A DNA stretch of 64,000 nt from positions 114,928 to 178,927 of the forward strand of contig DASRHY010000008.1 in the NCBI GenBank assembly GCA_035650275.1, read 5' to 3'. Positions 32,887 to 40,739 of this stretch are shown one piece after another; the first letter of the stretch is position 1, and each line of letters opens with the position of its first letter. A program made the translations under genes and the position numbers. The DNA is from DASRHY01 sp035650275. Lineage in GTDB: Bacteria; Actinomycetota; Actinomycetes; Propionibacteriales; Kribbellaceae. Under the pieces are notes generated by a model that searched no databases, was not told the origin of the DNA, and saw nothing but the letters and a program-made list of their open reading frames with translations.

Positions 32887-33762
32887 TTAGAGCACCGGCG
32901 AGAAGGGCTCGGTGCCGTTCACCAGGCGCAGGCCGGCGATGCCGGAGTGTGCCTGCGCGTAGGCCAGCTCGTGGCTGAGATCGCCGACACCGTTGGAGAG
33001 CACCAGCGGGGCCAGGGCCAGCGTCGACAGCGTGCCGAGCGCCCGGCCCTGGCCGTCCATGAACGCGCTGCCGGAGTCGCCCGGGATACCCGGCGTCACG
33101 GTGTACACCGGATGCGACCAGCCGTTGCCCTGGGCACCCAGTGACAGCCCGGTCTTCGGCGACAGCTGGGTGATGCCGCCACGCAGCGACGAGTTGCCGA
33201 AGCTGTAGACCCCGCTGCCGGCCGTGCTGCCGGTGGTGTTCAGCCCGGTCGGGCCGCCCCAGAACGGGATCGACGGGTTCACGTCCGCGACCGAGCCGGC
33301 ATCGACCTTGGCCAGGCCGAGGTCGTTGTATGCGCACGTGTTGCTGTCGCTCTCGCCCCGCGCCTGCATGGTCCTCCAGGAGCTGTACACCAGCGTGCCG
33401 GAGCCGACGATCGTGCCCTCGGTGAGGACGCTGCCGCCCTCGGCGAACTCGACCTTGGTACCGAGTGGCAACGACTGCGCCACGCAGCCGTCGGTGTCCG
33501 TCGCGCCGCCGGTGCCGGCACAGTGCGCGGCGTACCCGACGTACACGTTGCCGGCGGTGTCGGTGTAGACGAAGTTCGCGGTGCACTGCGCACCCGCGGT
33601 GTACATCTGGCCACCTGGGTGGATCTTGGCGGTGGCGGCCGGTGCCCAGGTCGGGGCGGCGGTGGCGGCACCACCGGTGAGCGTGGTGGCGACCAGCCCG
33701 GCGGTCAGGGCGGCGACAGCAAGGACCCTGAGGCGTGGACGAGGGCGGGGTCGAGCGAGCAT
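32887..33762 (-). CDS. Secreted chymotrypsin-like (S1) serine protease
   Basis: The 291-residue product begins with a twin-basic, alanine-rich signal peptide (about residues 1-36). It carries a full trypsin-fold triad: histidine in YAAHCAG, aspartate in YNDLGLAKV and serine in IPGDSGSAF. Paired cysteines around the histidine and the DTDGC segment suggest disulfides after export. No clear long pro-region is seen, unlike alpha-lytic-type enzymes. GAGGAGG lies 7 nt before the ATG. Two 16-bp direct repeats and a short palindrome upstream may regulate it. Confidence 0.88.
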   Translation of the reverse strand: MLARPRPRPRLRVLAVAALTAGLVATTLTGGAATAAPTWAPAATAKIHPGGQMYTAGAQCTANFVYTDTAGNVYVGYAAHCAGTGGATDTDGCVAQSLPLGTKVEFAEGGSVLTEGTIVGSGTLVYSSWRTMQARGESDSNTCAYNDLGLAKVDAGSVADVNPSIPFWGGPTGLNTTGSTAGSGVYSFGNSSLRGGITQLSPKTGLSLGAQGNGWSHPVYTVTPGIPGDSGSAFMDGQGRALGTLSTLALAPLVLSNGVGDLSHELAYAQAHSGIAGLRLVNGTEPFSPVL

Positions 33763-33773
33763 GTGCGTTCCTC

Positions 33774-33816
33774 CTCAGAACGACTCACTTGCCACTCAGA
33801 ACGAGTCACTGACTCG
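33774..33816 (-). promoter_or_regulatory. Direct repeats and palindrome upstream of the protease
   Basis: CTCAGAACGACTCACT (33774-33789) recurs with one change at 33795-33810. The 21-bp period places both on the same face of the helix. CGAGTCACTGACTCG (33802-33816) is an inverted repeat overlapping the second copy. The first repeat covers the ribosome site, so binding there could block initiation. Confidence 0.4.
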
Positions 33817-33900
33817 TCAGTCACGCAGAAATCCCTCGCAGTGACAGTCCAGTAACACAACGTGTCGAGCGCCTACGGGGTGGTCACGCAGCGTCGATCG

Positions 33901-34503
33901 TCAGCGACCCGCGAGCATCGCCCGGGTGGCAGCCCAGCCCTCCAGGCCCGGGTCCAAGGTGCCGATGTCCGCCGGGCCGCGCAGGCGGTGCCAGCCCGGC
34001 CCGAGCCCGACGGCGAGCCGCCGCGGCTTGGCCGCGTCCAATGCGGCCAGCGGCGTGTCCGGGGTCGGCGCCAGCGCCCACAGCCAGTCCGCGACCGGGG
34101 TCCGTACGCCGAGCGCCACCAGGGTCCCGTCCGTCGCCGGGCAGACCGCGGCATCGGCGTGCGCCAGCGCCCGGAACAGCTTGCCGACCAGCAGCCCGGG
34201 CAGGTCCGGCGCGTCATGGCTCACCAGTACGACACCGGCCGCGGCGCCGACCCGGTCCACCGCGTCGAGCGGCCGATCCACCGCGAACACGTCGGTCCCC
34301 GGCCAGGTCAGCTCGGCCACGCGTCGTACCGCCTGCTCGTCTCCCCCGGTCACCGCGACCGCGACGTCGACCAGGTCCAGTCCGGCTAGCACCTCGTAGG
34401 TGTCCTCCGCCATCGCCAGCCGCCACGAGTCCGGGTCCCGCCCGGGCGGCGCCCAGGTGCCCTCCGCCGGTACGACGAGAACCACCACCCGCCGATCCGT
34501 CAC
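33901..34503 (-). CDS. CofC/MobA-like nucleotidyltransferase-fold protein (DUF2064-like)
   Basis: The product of 200 residues resembles TIGR04282/DUF2064 glycosyltransferase-A-fold proteins. It has VVVLVVPAEGTWAPPG at the N-terminus, a central VLVSHDAPDLPGLLVGKLFR and DAAVCPATDGTLVALGVR. In relatives the latter two bind a nucleotide and divalent metal, but the first glycine-rich nucleotide loop is weak here. A guanylyltransferase role as in F420 synthesis is possible but not shown. The GTG overlaps the HxlR stop by 4 nt (GTGA), so the two genes form one unit. Confidence 0.6.
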   Translation of the reverse strand: MTDRRVVVLVVPAEGTWAPPGRDPDSWRLAMAEDTYEVLAGLDLVDVAVAVTGGDEQAVRRVAELTWPGTDVFAVDRPLDAVDRVGAAAGVVLVSHDAPDLPGLLVGKLFRALAHADAAVCPATDGTLVALGVRTPVADWLWALAPTPDTPLAALDAAKPRRLAVGLGPGWHRLRGPADIGTLDPGLEGWAATRAMLAGR

Positions 34504-34901
34504 CGTGCCGCCCCGTCGTAGGTCGCGCGGGCCTCGAGCACCTCGTCCATGTGCAGCTCGGCCCAGTGCTTGATCGCGCTGAGCAGCTGCATCAGGTCGT
34601 GCCCGAGCGGGGTCAGCTCGTAGTCCACCCGGACCGGCACCGAGGGCGTCACCTGCCGCGTCACGAGGCCGTCCCGCTCGAGCGACCGCAGCGTCTGGGT
34701 CAGCATCTTCTGGCTGACGCCGGCGATCCGCCGGGCCAGGTCGGAGTACCGCTGCGGACCGTCGGCCAGCGCCGGCAGCACGAGCGTCACCCACTTGTCG
34801 CTGATCCGGTCGACGAGCTGGCGTGACGGACAGGTCGCCAGGAACGCGTCGTACTCGATCCTGGCCACCTGCCGGCGCTGCGCCGCGGTCTGCGTGGGCA
34901 T
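34500..34901 (-). CDS. HxlR-family transcriptional regulator
   Basis: The 133-residue winged-helix protein has the HxlR signature: CPSRQLVDRISDKWVTLVLP, a YSDLARRIAGVSQKMLTQTL recognition helix, and LTPLGHDL in the wing. A single N-terminal cysteine lies before the helix-turn-helix, the position used by redox- or electrophile-sensing members. The start at 34901 has AGGGAGA upstream; the longer frame runs into the divergent gene. It faces a broken quinone oxidoreductase gene, the usual partner and target of such regulators. Confidence 0.88.
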   Translation of the reverse strand: MPTQTAAQRRQVARIEYDAFLATCPSRQLVDRISDKWVTLVLPALADGPQRYSDLARRIAGVSQKMLTQTLRSLERDGLVTRQVTPSVPVRVDYELTPLGHDLMQLLSAIKHWAELHMDEVLEARATYDGAAR

Positions 34902-35008
34902 CGTTGGTCTCCCTGACGTGTGGTAGGCACCGTCGGGTGCGTACTTCCGAAAAGAGAGTAACTCCCCGAAGGTGGGTGCTCCAGACCCAATCTGATGGAG
35001 GAGCAGAG

Positions 35009-35756
35009 ATGCGTGCACTCGTTGTCCGGCAGTTCGGAGACCCGGACGCGATCGAGCTGATCGAGACGGACACACCTGTCCCCGGCCCGGGCGAGGTCCG
35101 GATCAAGGTCGCCGCGGCCGCGGTGAACCCGGTCGACCTCGCGACCGCGGGCGTCACCGGCGTGCAGCCGGGCAGCGAGGTGGTCGGCCTCGTCGACCTG
35201 CTCGCGCGGTCCCTGAAGACGCACGGCGAGCCCGTCGTGCTCGACGCCCGCGCGGTCGCGCCCGCACCGCGGAACGTCGACCCGGTCGCGGCGTCGAGTT
35301 TCGGCCTGAACGCGCTGACCGCGCTGCAAGCGCTGGACCGGCTCGACCTGATCGCCGGCGAGTCCCTGCCCGTCACCGGTGCGGCGGGCGGCGTCGGCGG
35401 GTATGCCGTCGAGCTCGCCAAGCATCGCGGTCTCACCGTCATCGCCGTCGCCGGCGAGGACGACGAGGAACTGGTCCGCGGTTTCGGCGCCGACCACTTC
35501 GTCCCCCGCTCCGCCGACCTGGCGACCGCGGTCCGTGCGGTCGTCCCCGGTGGCGCCGACGCGGCCGTCGATGCCGTTGTGCTCGGCGTCGGCACGCAGG
35601 ACGGCGTCCGGAACGGCGGCCAGCTCGCCTACCTGATCGGCGGCTCCGCGCCCGGGTGACCTGCGCGGCATCACCGTTCGCGTCATCTGCGTCGACGCCG
35701 GCACCGCCTACGCCCGCCTGGCCAAGGGTGGCCCCCGCCTCGTCCTCACTCCCTGA
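35009..35756 (+). pseudogene. Degraded NADPH:quinone oxidoreductase (zinc-type MDR) gene
   Basis: Codons from ATG 35009 encode a quinone reductase-like start (GDPDAIELIETDTPVPGPGE), the VTGAAGGVGGYAVELAKH nucleotide loop and later strands, ending at a TGA at 35657. The family segment between VNPVDLATAG and QPGSEVVGLV (about 30 residues, normally GWDVAG-like) is missing. After the TGA another frame gives LRGITVRVICVDAG and then GGPRLVLTP with a stop at 35756, which is the family C-terminus minus some 60 residues. So there are an internal deletion, a frameshift and a C-terminal deletion. GGAGGAG precedes the ATG. Its HxlR regulator remains intact. Confidence 0.75.
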
Positions 35757-35781
35757 CCCCGCCTCGACCCCAGGCCTCACA

Positions 35782-35911
35782 TCCCGTAGCGACACGCCGC
35801 CGCGACCCGTTCAGCCCGGCGTGTCCATACGGGAGGTCGAACCTGGTCGGCAGCTTCCCCTAGCGACACGCCGCGCGGCCCGGCGCTGTCCGGCGAGTCG
35901 GTACGGGAGGT
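35782..35911. repeat. Tandem pair of palindromic repeats, family B copies 3 and 4
   Basis: Copy 3 has arms TCCCGTAGCGACACGCCG (35782-35799) and 35817-35834. Copy 4 has arms at 35855-35873 and about 35891-35911, the right one degraded. Both keep GACACGCCG. They lie between the oxidoreductase pseudogene and the convergent PucR gene, again as a pair about 75 bp apart like copies 1 and 2. Confidence 0.85.
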
Positions 35912-35927
35912 GCGGAGGGAGGACCGG

Positions 35928-37757
35928 TTAGGGCAGCCAGGCGCGGAGGCGGAGTGCGACCTGGATGTCGAGGGATCGGTCGGGGTGTTGCCAGTCGTCG
36001 CCGAGCAGGGCGGCGATCCGGTCCAGCCGCTGCTGGACGGTGTTCGGGTGGATGTGCAGCGCGGCGGCGGCGCGGGTCGGGCTGGCGCCGGCGGCGAAGT
36101 ACGCCGTGAGGGTGCCGACCAGGTCGGTGCCGCGGCGGGCGTCGTACTCGACCACCGGGCCGATCACGTGCGTGACGTGCGCCGCGATGTCCACGTCGTC
36201 GGCGCCGACCAGACCGGCGACACCGAGGTCGTCGGGCGAGGCGCCTTCGCCGGCCCGGCCGAGCGCGACCAGCGTGCCGACTACCCTGAGGGCACGCCGG
36301 TGCGCGGCCACCAGGGCGTCGCCCCAGGCGGCCGGGCCGGCGACCCCGATGGTGACCCGCGCTCCCTCGACGCCGCGACGGGTGGTGGTCGCGGCCAGCT
36401 CGGCGGCGACCGCGGTCGCGTTCTGGTGGCGGAGCAGCAGCACCACGTCGCCGCGATGGGTTCCGGCCAGCACCACCCGGTCCGCGATCGGCGCGTCGAG
36501 CCGGCCGAGCACGGTCGGCGGGTCGATGTCGCCGCGGCACACCGCGACCAGTACCCGGGACGGGAGCACGGTGCCGAGCAGCCGGGCCCGGTCGGCGAGC
36601 GCGGCAGGGGCCAGCAGGCCTTCGAGGGCGTCGGCGAGCAGGTCGGCCTTCGCGCGCAGCGACTGCTCGGCCGCCTGGCGGCGGAACAGCAGCACCAGTG
36701 CGGTGACCACGGCGGCGCGTTCGACGATCCGCCGGTCGGCACCGGTCAGCTCGCCGGCGCCGCCGATCGCCAGCGCGCCGAGGCGTTCGCCCTTCGCGGT
36801 GGCGGCGACGGCCCAGCCGTCCTGGGTGCGGACCAGCCGGCCGCTGCTCGTCGTACCGTCGAGGACGGCGTCCAGGTCGACCGGCGGTACGGCGCCGGCG
36901 GCGGCCAGCTCGTTGCCCGCGGCATCGACCAGGACGACCCAGCCGCCGAGCAGCTCGGCCAGCGCGGCGGCGACCGCGTCCACGTCACCGCCGGACAGCA
37001 CGATCTCGGCGAAGCGGTCGTGCGCGGCGGCGGCGTGCTCGACCCCGGCGTGGGCGGCGGACACCTCGTCCAGCGCGGCCGCGGTCTCGGCCGCGGCGCG
37101 GACCTGCACGATCGTGACGGCGGCCAGTGCGGCCAGCGAGCCGAGCAGTGACACCTCGTCGCGGCTGAACGGCCGCTTGGTCCGGTTCGAGGCGAACAGC
37201 ACGCCGACGAACGAGCCGTCCACGATCAGCGGCGTACCGCAGATCGCGACCAGTCCTTCCTCGCCGACCGCGGAGTCGATCATCGTGGTGTGCCGAAACC
37301 GCTCGTCGGACGGGTAGTCGTCGGTCCAGTACGGCGTCCGCGTCTCCGCGACCAGCCCGCCGAGCCCGGCACCGAGTGGCAGCCGGAGCTGCTGGAACGC
37401 GGCCGAGACCGACCCGTCGGTGGCCCGCATGTACGTGTCGCCGCGCGCCTCGTCGTACAGGGTCAGGTAGGCGACGTCGGTGCCGACCAGGGTGCGGGCG
37501 CGGTGCACGATCGTGTCCAGCACGCCGCCCGGGTCCCGGACCGAGGCCAGCTCGCGGGCGACGTCGACGAGCGCGGACAGCTCGGCCTCGCGACGCTTGC
37601 TCGCGTCCATCGAGGCCCGGACCCGTACTGCCAGGTCGCGTGCGGTGGCACCGGCCACGGGGTCGTCCGCGGCCAGCTGCTCGGCGGCCCGGGTCACGTC
37701 CGCGGACGGGGCGTCGTCGGCGAGCAGCCGCAGCAGCGTCATCGCGGCGTCGTGCAC
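35928..37757 (-). CDS. GAF-domain PucR/CdaR-type transcriptional regulator
   Basis: The 609-residue protein has a helical N-terminus and a GAF domain at about 75-235 (VGTDVAYLTLYDEARGD, LPLGAGLGGLVAETRTPYW, GTPLIVDGSFVGVLFASN). A long linker follows, then a C-terminal PucR HTH (TLTAYFAAGASPTRAAAALH and HPNTVQQRLDRI). PucR members act as activators that sense a small molecule via the N-terminal part. The start at GTG 37757 avoids overlapping the divergent SRPBCC start; ATG 37742 is also possible. No target gene is obvious; the neighbouring SRPBCC gene is divergent. Confidence 0.85.
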   Translation of the reverse strand: MHDAAMTLLRLLADDAPSADVTRAAEQLAADDPVAGATARDLAVRVRASMDASKRREAELSALVDVARELASVRDPGGVLDTIVHRARTLVGTDVAYLTLYDEARGDTYMRATDGSVSAAFQQLRLPLGAGLGGLVAETRTPYWTDDYPSDERFRHTTMIDSAVGEEGLVAICGTPLIVDGSFVGVLFASNRTKRPFSRDEVSLLGSLAALAAVTIVQVRAAAETAAALDEVSAAHAGVEHAAAAHDRFAEIVLSGGDVDAVAAALAELLGGWVVLVDAAGNELAAAGAVPPVDLDAVLDGTTSSGRLVRTQDGWAVAATAKGERLGALAIGGAGELTGADRRIVERAAVVTALVLLFRRQAAEQSLRAKADLLADALEGLLAPAALADRARLLGTVLPSRVLVAVCRGDIDPPTVLGRLDAPIADRVVLAGTHRGDVVLLLRHQNATAVAAELAATTTRRGVEGARVTIGVAGPAAWGDALVAAHRRALRVVGTLVALGRAGEGASPDDLGVAGLVGADDVDIAAHVTHVIGPVVEYDARRGTDLVGTLTAYFAAGASPTRAAAALHIHPNTVQQRLDRIAALLGDDWQHPDRSLDIQVALRLRAWLP

Positions 37758-37827
37758 ACCGGCGATGATGCCAGTAGCGATGAGTTCAGGCCTCCCGCCG
37801 AGTCGGAGGTCCAGGAAGGAGACAACC

Positions 37828-38310
37828 ATGGATCTGAGCGTGAGCAGGCTGGTCGAGGCCCCACCGGAAGAGGTGTGGCGGGCGTGGGCCGAGCCGGACT
37901 ACATCGAGCGGTGGTGGGGGCCGACCGGATTCACGGTGCCCATCGCCCGGGTCGACCTCACCGAGGGCGGGCACACGCTTGTCGGGATGCGCGCGCCCGA
38001 CGAGCTGGGCGGGATGACCTTGTACAACACCTGGACGTTCACCGCGATCGACCGGCACCGCTCGCTCGAGTACGTGCTGCACTTCTGCGACGCCGACGGC
38101 ACCCGGCTGCGCCCGGCCGACCTCGGGCTGCCAGCGGGTATCCCGGACGACGGCGTCCCGCACGTCGTGACGTTCCGGCCTGCTGGTGACGGCGGTACCG
38201 AGCTGACCGTGACCGAGCGCGGCTACACGGCGGAGGAGGCGCGGGACACCTCGCGGCTCGGGCTGGAGCAGACGCTGGACAAGCTGGTGGCGCTGTTCGC
38301 GACAACCTGA
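37828..38310 (+). CDS. SRPBCC (AHSA1-like) family protein
   Basis: The 160-residue product has the AHSA1/CalC START-like signature: VEAPPEEVWRAWAEPDYIERWWGP at its N-terminus (in segments) and a final helix LGLEQTLDKLVALF. Such proteins hold a hydrophobic ligand; some activate Hsp90 or confer resistance by sequestering drugs, but no specific role follows from sequence. AGGAAGGAGA lies upstream of the ATG. The minus-strand PucR gene is divergent. Confidence 0.85.
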   Translation: MDLSVSRLVEAPPEEVWRAWAEPDYIERWWGPTGFTVPIARVDLTEGGHTLVGMRAPDELGGMTLYNTWTFTAIDRHRSLEYVLHFCDADGTRLRPADLGLPAGIPDDGVPHVVTFRPAGDGGTELTVTERGYTAEEARDTSRLGLEQTLDKLVALFATT

Positions 38311-38337
38311 CGGGCCGCGCCTGCCGCACGCCGAACC

Positions 38338-38343
38338 TAGACT
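38338..38343 (+). promoter_or_regulatory. Leaderless -10 element TAGACT for the YdeP-type gene
   Basis: TAGACT, then GCGGGT, then ATG at 38350. No ribosome site intervenes. Confidence 0.5.
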
Positions 38344-38349
38344 GCGGGT

Positions 38350-40608
38350 ATGCCCTCCGAGATCGAGCCGCCCAAGCGAGCTGCCGGCGGCGTACCGGCC
38401 GTGGTCTCGTCGTTCCGGCACGCCCTGCCGGAGATGGGGCTCACCCGGACGCTGCGCACGCTCGGCAAGCTCAACCACACCGACGGGTTCGACTGCCCGT
38501 CGTGCGCCTGGCCGGACCCGGCGGCCAAGGAGCGGCACCTGGTCGAGTTCTGCGAGAGCGGTGCGAAGGCGGTCGCATGGGAGGCGACCCGCAAGCGGGT
38601 GCCGCGGGAGTTCTTCGCCGGTACGACGATCGCGGCGATGGACGCGATCTCCGAGCACGAGCTCGGCAAGCTCGGCCGGATCACCGAGCCGATGCTCAAG
38701 CGGGACGGCTCCGAGCACTACGAACCGGTGGACTGGGACGAGGCGTTCGGCGTGGTCGCGCGGCACGTGCGCGGGCTGGCGGACCGCGACGACGCGGTGT
38801 TCTACACCTCGGGCCGGACCAGCAACGAGGCCGCGTTCCTGTGGCAGCTGTTCGTCCGTGCGTACGGCACGAACAACCTGCCCGACTGCTCGAACATGTG
38901 CCACGAGTCGTCTGGTACGGCGCTGCTGGAGGTGGTCGGGTCCGGCAAGGGCGCGGTCACGCTGGAGTCGCTGGAGCAGGCGTCGCTGATCGTCATCTGC
39001 GGGCAGAACCCGGGCACCAACGCACCCCGGATGCTCACCCACCTGGAACGGGCCAAGCGGAACGGGGCCCGGATCGTCGCGGTGAACCCGCTGCCCGAGG
39101 CCGGGCTGATCCGGTTCAAGAACCCGCAGCGGCCGAAGGGCGTGGTCGGCCGCGGCACCGAGCTCGCGGACCTGCACCTGCCGATCCGGATCGGCGGCGA
39201 CCAGGCGCTGTTCCAGGCACTCGGCCACCTGCTGCTCGAGTCCGAGCGGCGCGCACCCGGCACCGTGCTCGACGCGGAGTTCATCGAGGCGCACACCAGT
39301 GGCTTCGCGGCGTACGCCGCGCGCGTCGCCGAGCTGGACTGGCCCGAGGTCGAGCTCGCCACCGGGCTGCGCCGGGCCGAGATCGAACGGCTCGCGTCGA
39401 TGCTCGTCGACTCGAAGGCGACCGTCGTGGCGTGGGCGATGGGCCTCACCCAGCACCGCGAGGCGGTCGCAACGATCCAGGACATCGTGAACGTGCTGTT
39501 GCTGCAGGGCAACATCGGCAAGCCTGGCGCCGGACCGTGCCCGGTGCGCGGCCACTCGAACGTGCAGGGCGACCGCAGCATGGGCATCTGGGAGAAGATG
39601 CCGGACGCGTTCCTGGACCGGCTCGGCAAGGAGTTCTCGTTCGCGCCGCCGCGCGAGCACGGTGTCGACGCGGCCGGGACGGTACGGCGTCTGCGGGACA
39701 AGTCAGTGAAGGTGTTCGTCGCGATGGGCGGGAACTTCGCGATGGCGACGCCGGACACGCCCGTCGTCCATGCGGGGTTGCGGGCCTGCGACCTCACCGT
39801 GCACGTGGCGACCAAGCTGAACCGGTCCCACACCGTGACCGGCCGCGAGGCGCTGATCCTTCCGTGCCTCGGCCGGACCGACCACGACGCGACCGAGGCC
39901 GGTCCGCAGGGCGTCACGGTGGAGGACTCGCAGGGCGCGGTGCACCTGTCCCACGGCCGGTTGATGCCTCCGGCAACCACTTTGAAGTCCGAGGTGGCGA
40001 TCGTGTGCGGTCTGGCGCTGGCGACCGTGCCGGACGTCGGGGACATCCCGTGGGCGGAGTTCGCCCGTGAGTACAGCCTGGTCCGGGACCGGATCGCGCG
40101 GGTGGTCGACGGGTACGAGGACCTCAACGCCCGGGTCTCCGCTGAGGGCGGGTTCCTGCTCGCGCACGCCGCGCGGGACAGGCGCGAGTTCCGTACTGCC
40201 GACGGCAAAGCCCGGTTCAGCGACCACGAGCTGCGCTGGCTGCGGGTGCCTGCCGGCCGGCTGCTGCTGCAGACGATGCGCAGCCACGACCAGTTCAACA
40301 CCACCATCTACGGACACGACGACCGGTACCGCGGTGTACGCGGCACCCGCGAGGTGGTGCTCGTACACCCCGACGACATCGCCGCACTCGGCCTGCGCGC
40401 GGACCAGTACGTCGACATCGTCAGCGAGTTCGAGGGCGTGGAGCGCCGGGCCGAGTCCTTCCGGGTGGTCCCCTACCCCACCGCCCGCGGTTGCTGCGCG
40501 GCGTACTACCCGGAGACCAACGTGCTGATGTCCGCCGACGACACCGCCCGCGGCTCCAACACACCGGTAGCCAAAGGCCTGACCGTCCGCCTGGAACCTC
40601 ACCCCTGA
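38350..40608 (+). CDS. FdhF/YdeP family molybdopterin oxidoreductase
   Basis: The 752-residue enzyme belongs to the DMSO-reductase superfamily, YdeP/FdhF branch. FDCPSCAWPDP supplies cysteines near the N-terminus for an iron-sulfur cluster. PDCSNMCHESSG places a cysteine at the position of the molybdenum ligand. VFYTSGRTSNEAAFLW and VICGQNPGTNAPRML fit the bis-MGD-binding fold, as does the C-terminal YYPETNVL domain. The reaction of YdeP proteins is not firmly known; some are linked to acid or formate stress. It needs the molybdopterin made with MoaE, whose gene lies 8.4 kb left. A family A palindrome follows the stop. Confidence 0.9.
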   Translation: MPSEIEPPKRAAGGVPAVVSSFRHALPEMGLTRTLRTLGKLNHTDGFDCPSCAWPDPAAKERHLVEFCESGAKAVAWEATRKRVPREFFAGTTIAAMDAISEHELGKLGRITEPMLKRDGSEHYEPVDWDEAFGVVARHVRGLADRDDAVFYTSGRTSNEAAFLWQLFVRAYGTNNLPDCSNMCHESSGTALLEVVGSGKGAVTLESLEQASLIVICGQNPGTNAPRMLTHLERAKRNGARIVAVNPLPEAGLIRFKNPQRPKGVVGRGTELADLHLPIRIGGDQALFQALGHLLLESERRAPGTVLDAEFIEAHTSGFAAYAARVAELDWPEVELATGLRRAEIERLASMLVDSKATVVAWAMGLTQHREAVATIQDIVNVLLLQGNIGKPGAGPCPVRGHSNVQGDRSMGIWEKMPDAFLDRLGKEFSFAPPREHGVDAAGTVRRLRDKSVKVFVAMGGNFAMATPDTPVVHAGLRACDLTVHVATKLNRSHTVTGREALILPCLGRTDHDATEAGPQGVTVEDSQGAVHLSHGRLMPPATTLKSEVAIVCGLALATVPDVGDIPWAEFAREYSLVRDRIARVVDGYEDLNARVSAEGGFLLAHAARDRREFRTADGKARFSDHELRWLRVPAGRLLLQTMRSHDQFNTTIYGHDDRYRGVRGTREVVLVHPDDIAALGLRADQYVDIVSEFEGVERRAESFRVVPYPTARGCCAAYYPETNVLMSADDTARGSNTPVAKGLTVRLEPHP

Positions 40609-40610
40609 AG

Positions 40611-40733
40611 CCGTTCATCGGGCCCTTGTGACCCGGCGTGTCGTCAATGATCGGGCCCTTGTGACCAGCTGCCTGCTGGTCACAAGGGCCCGATGAGCGT
40701 CGACACGCCGGACCACAAAGGCCCGATGAACGG
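40611..40733. repeat. Nested palindromic intergenic repeat, family A copy 2
   Basis: Outer arms at 40611-40643 and 40701-40733 (33 bp, few mismatches) enclose inner arms at about 40648-40669 and 40675-40694, near-perfect around GGGCCCTTGTGACCAGC. The sequence closely follows copy 1 at 860-1011 but has a shorter centre. It again fills the gap between two convergent stops, YdeP and MMPL. Confidence 0.9.
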
Positions 40734-40739
40734 ATCTGG

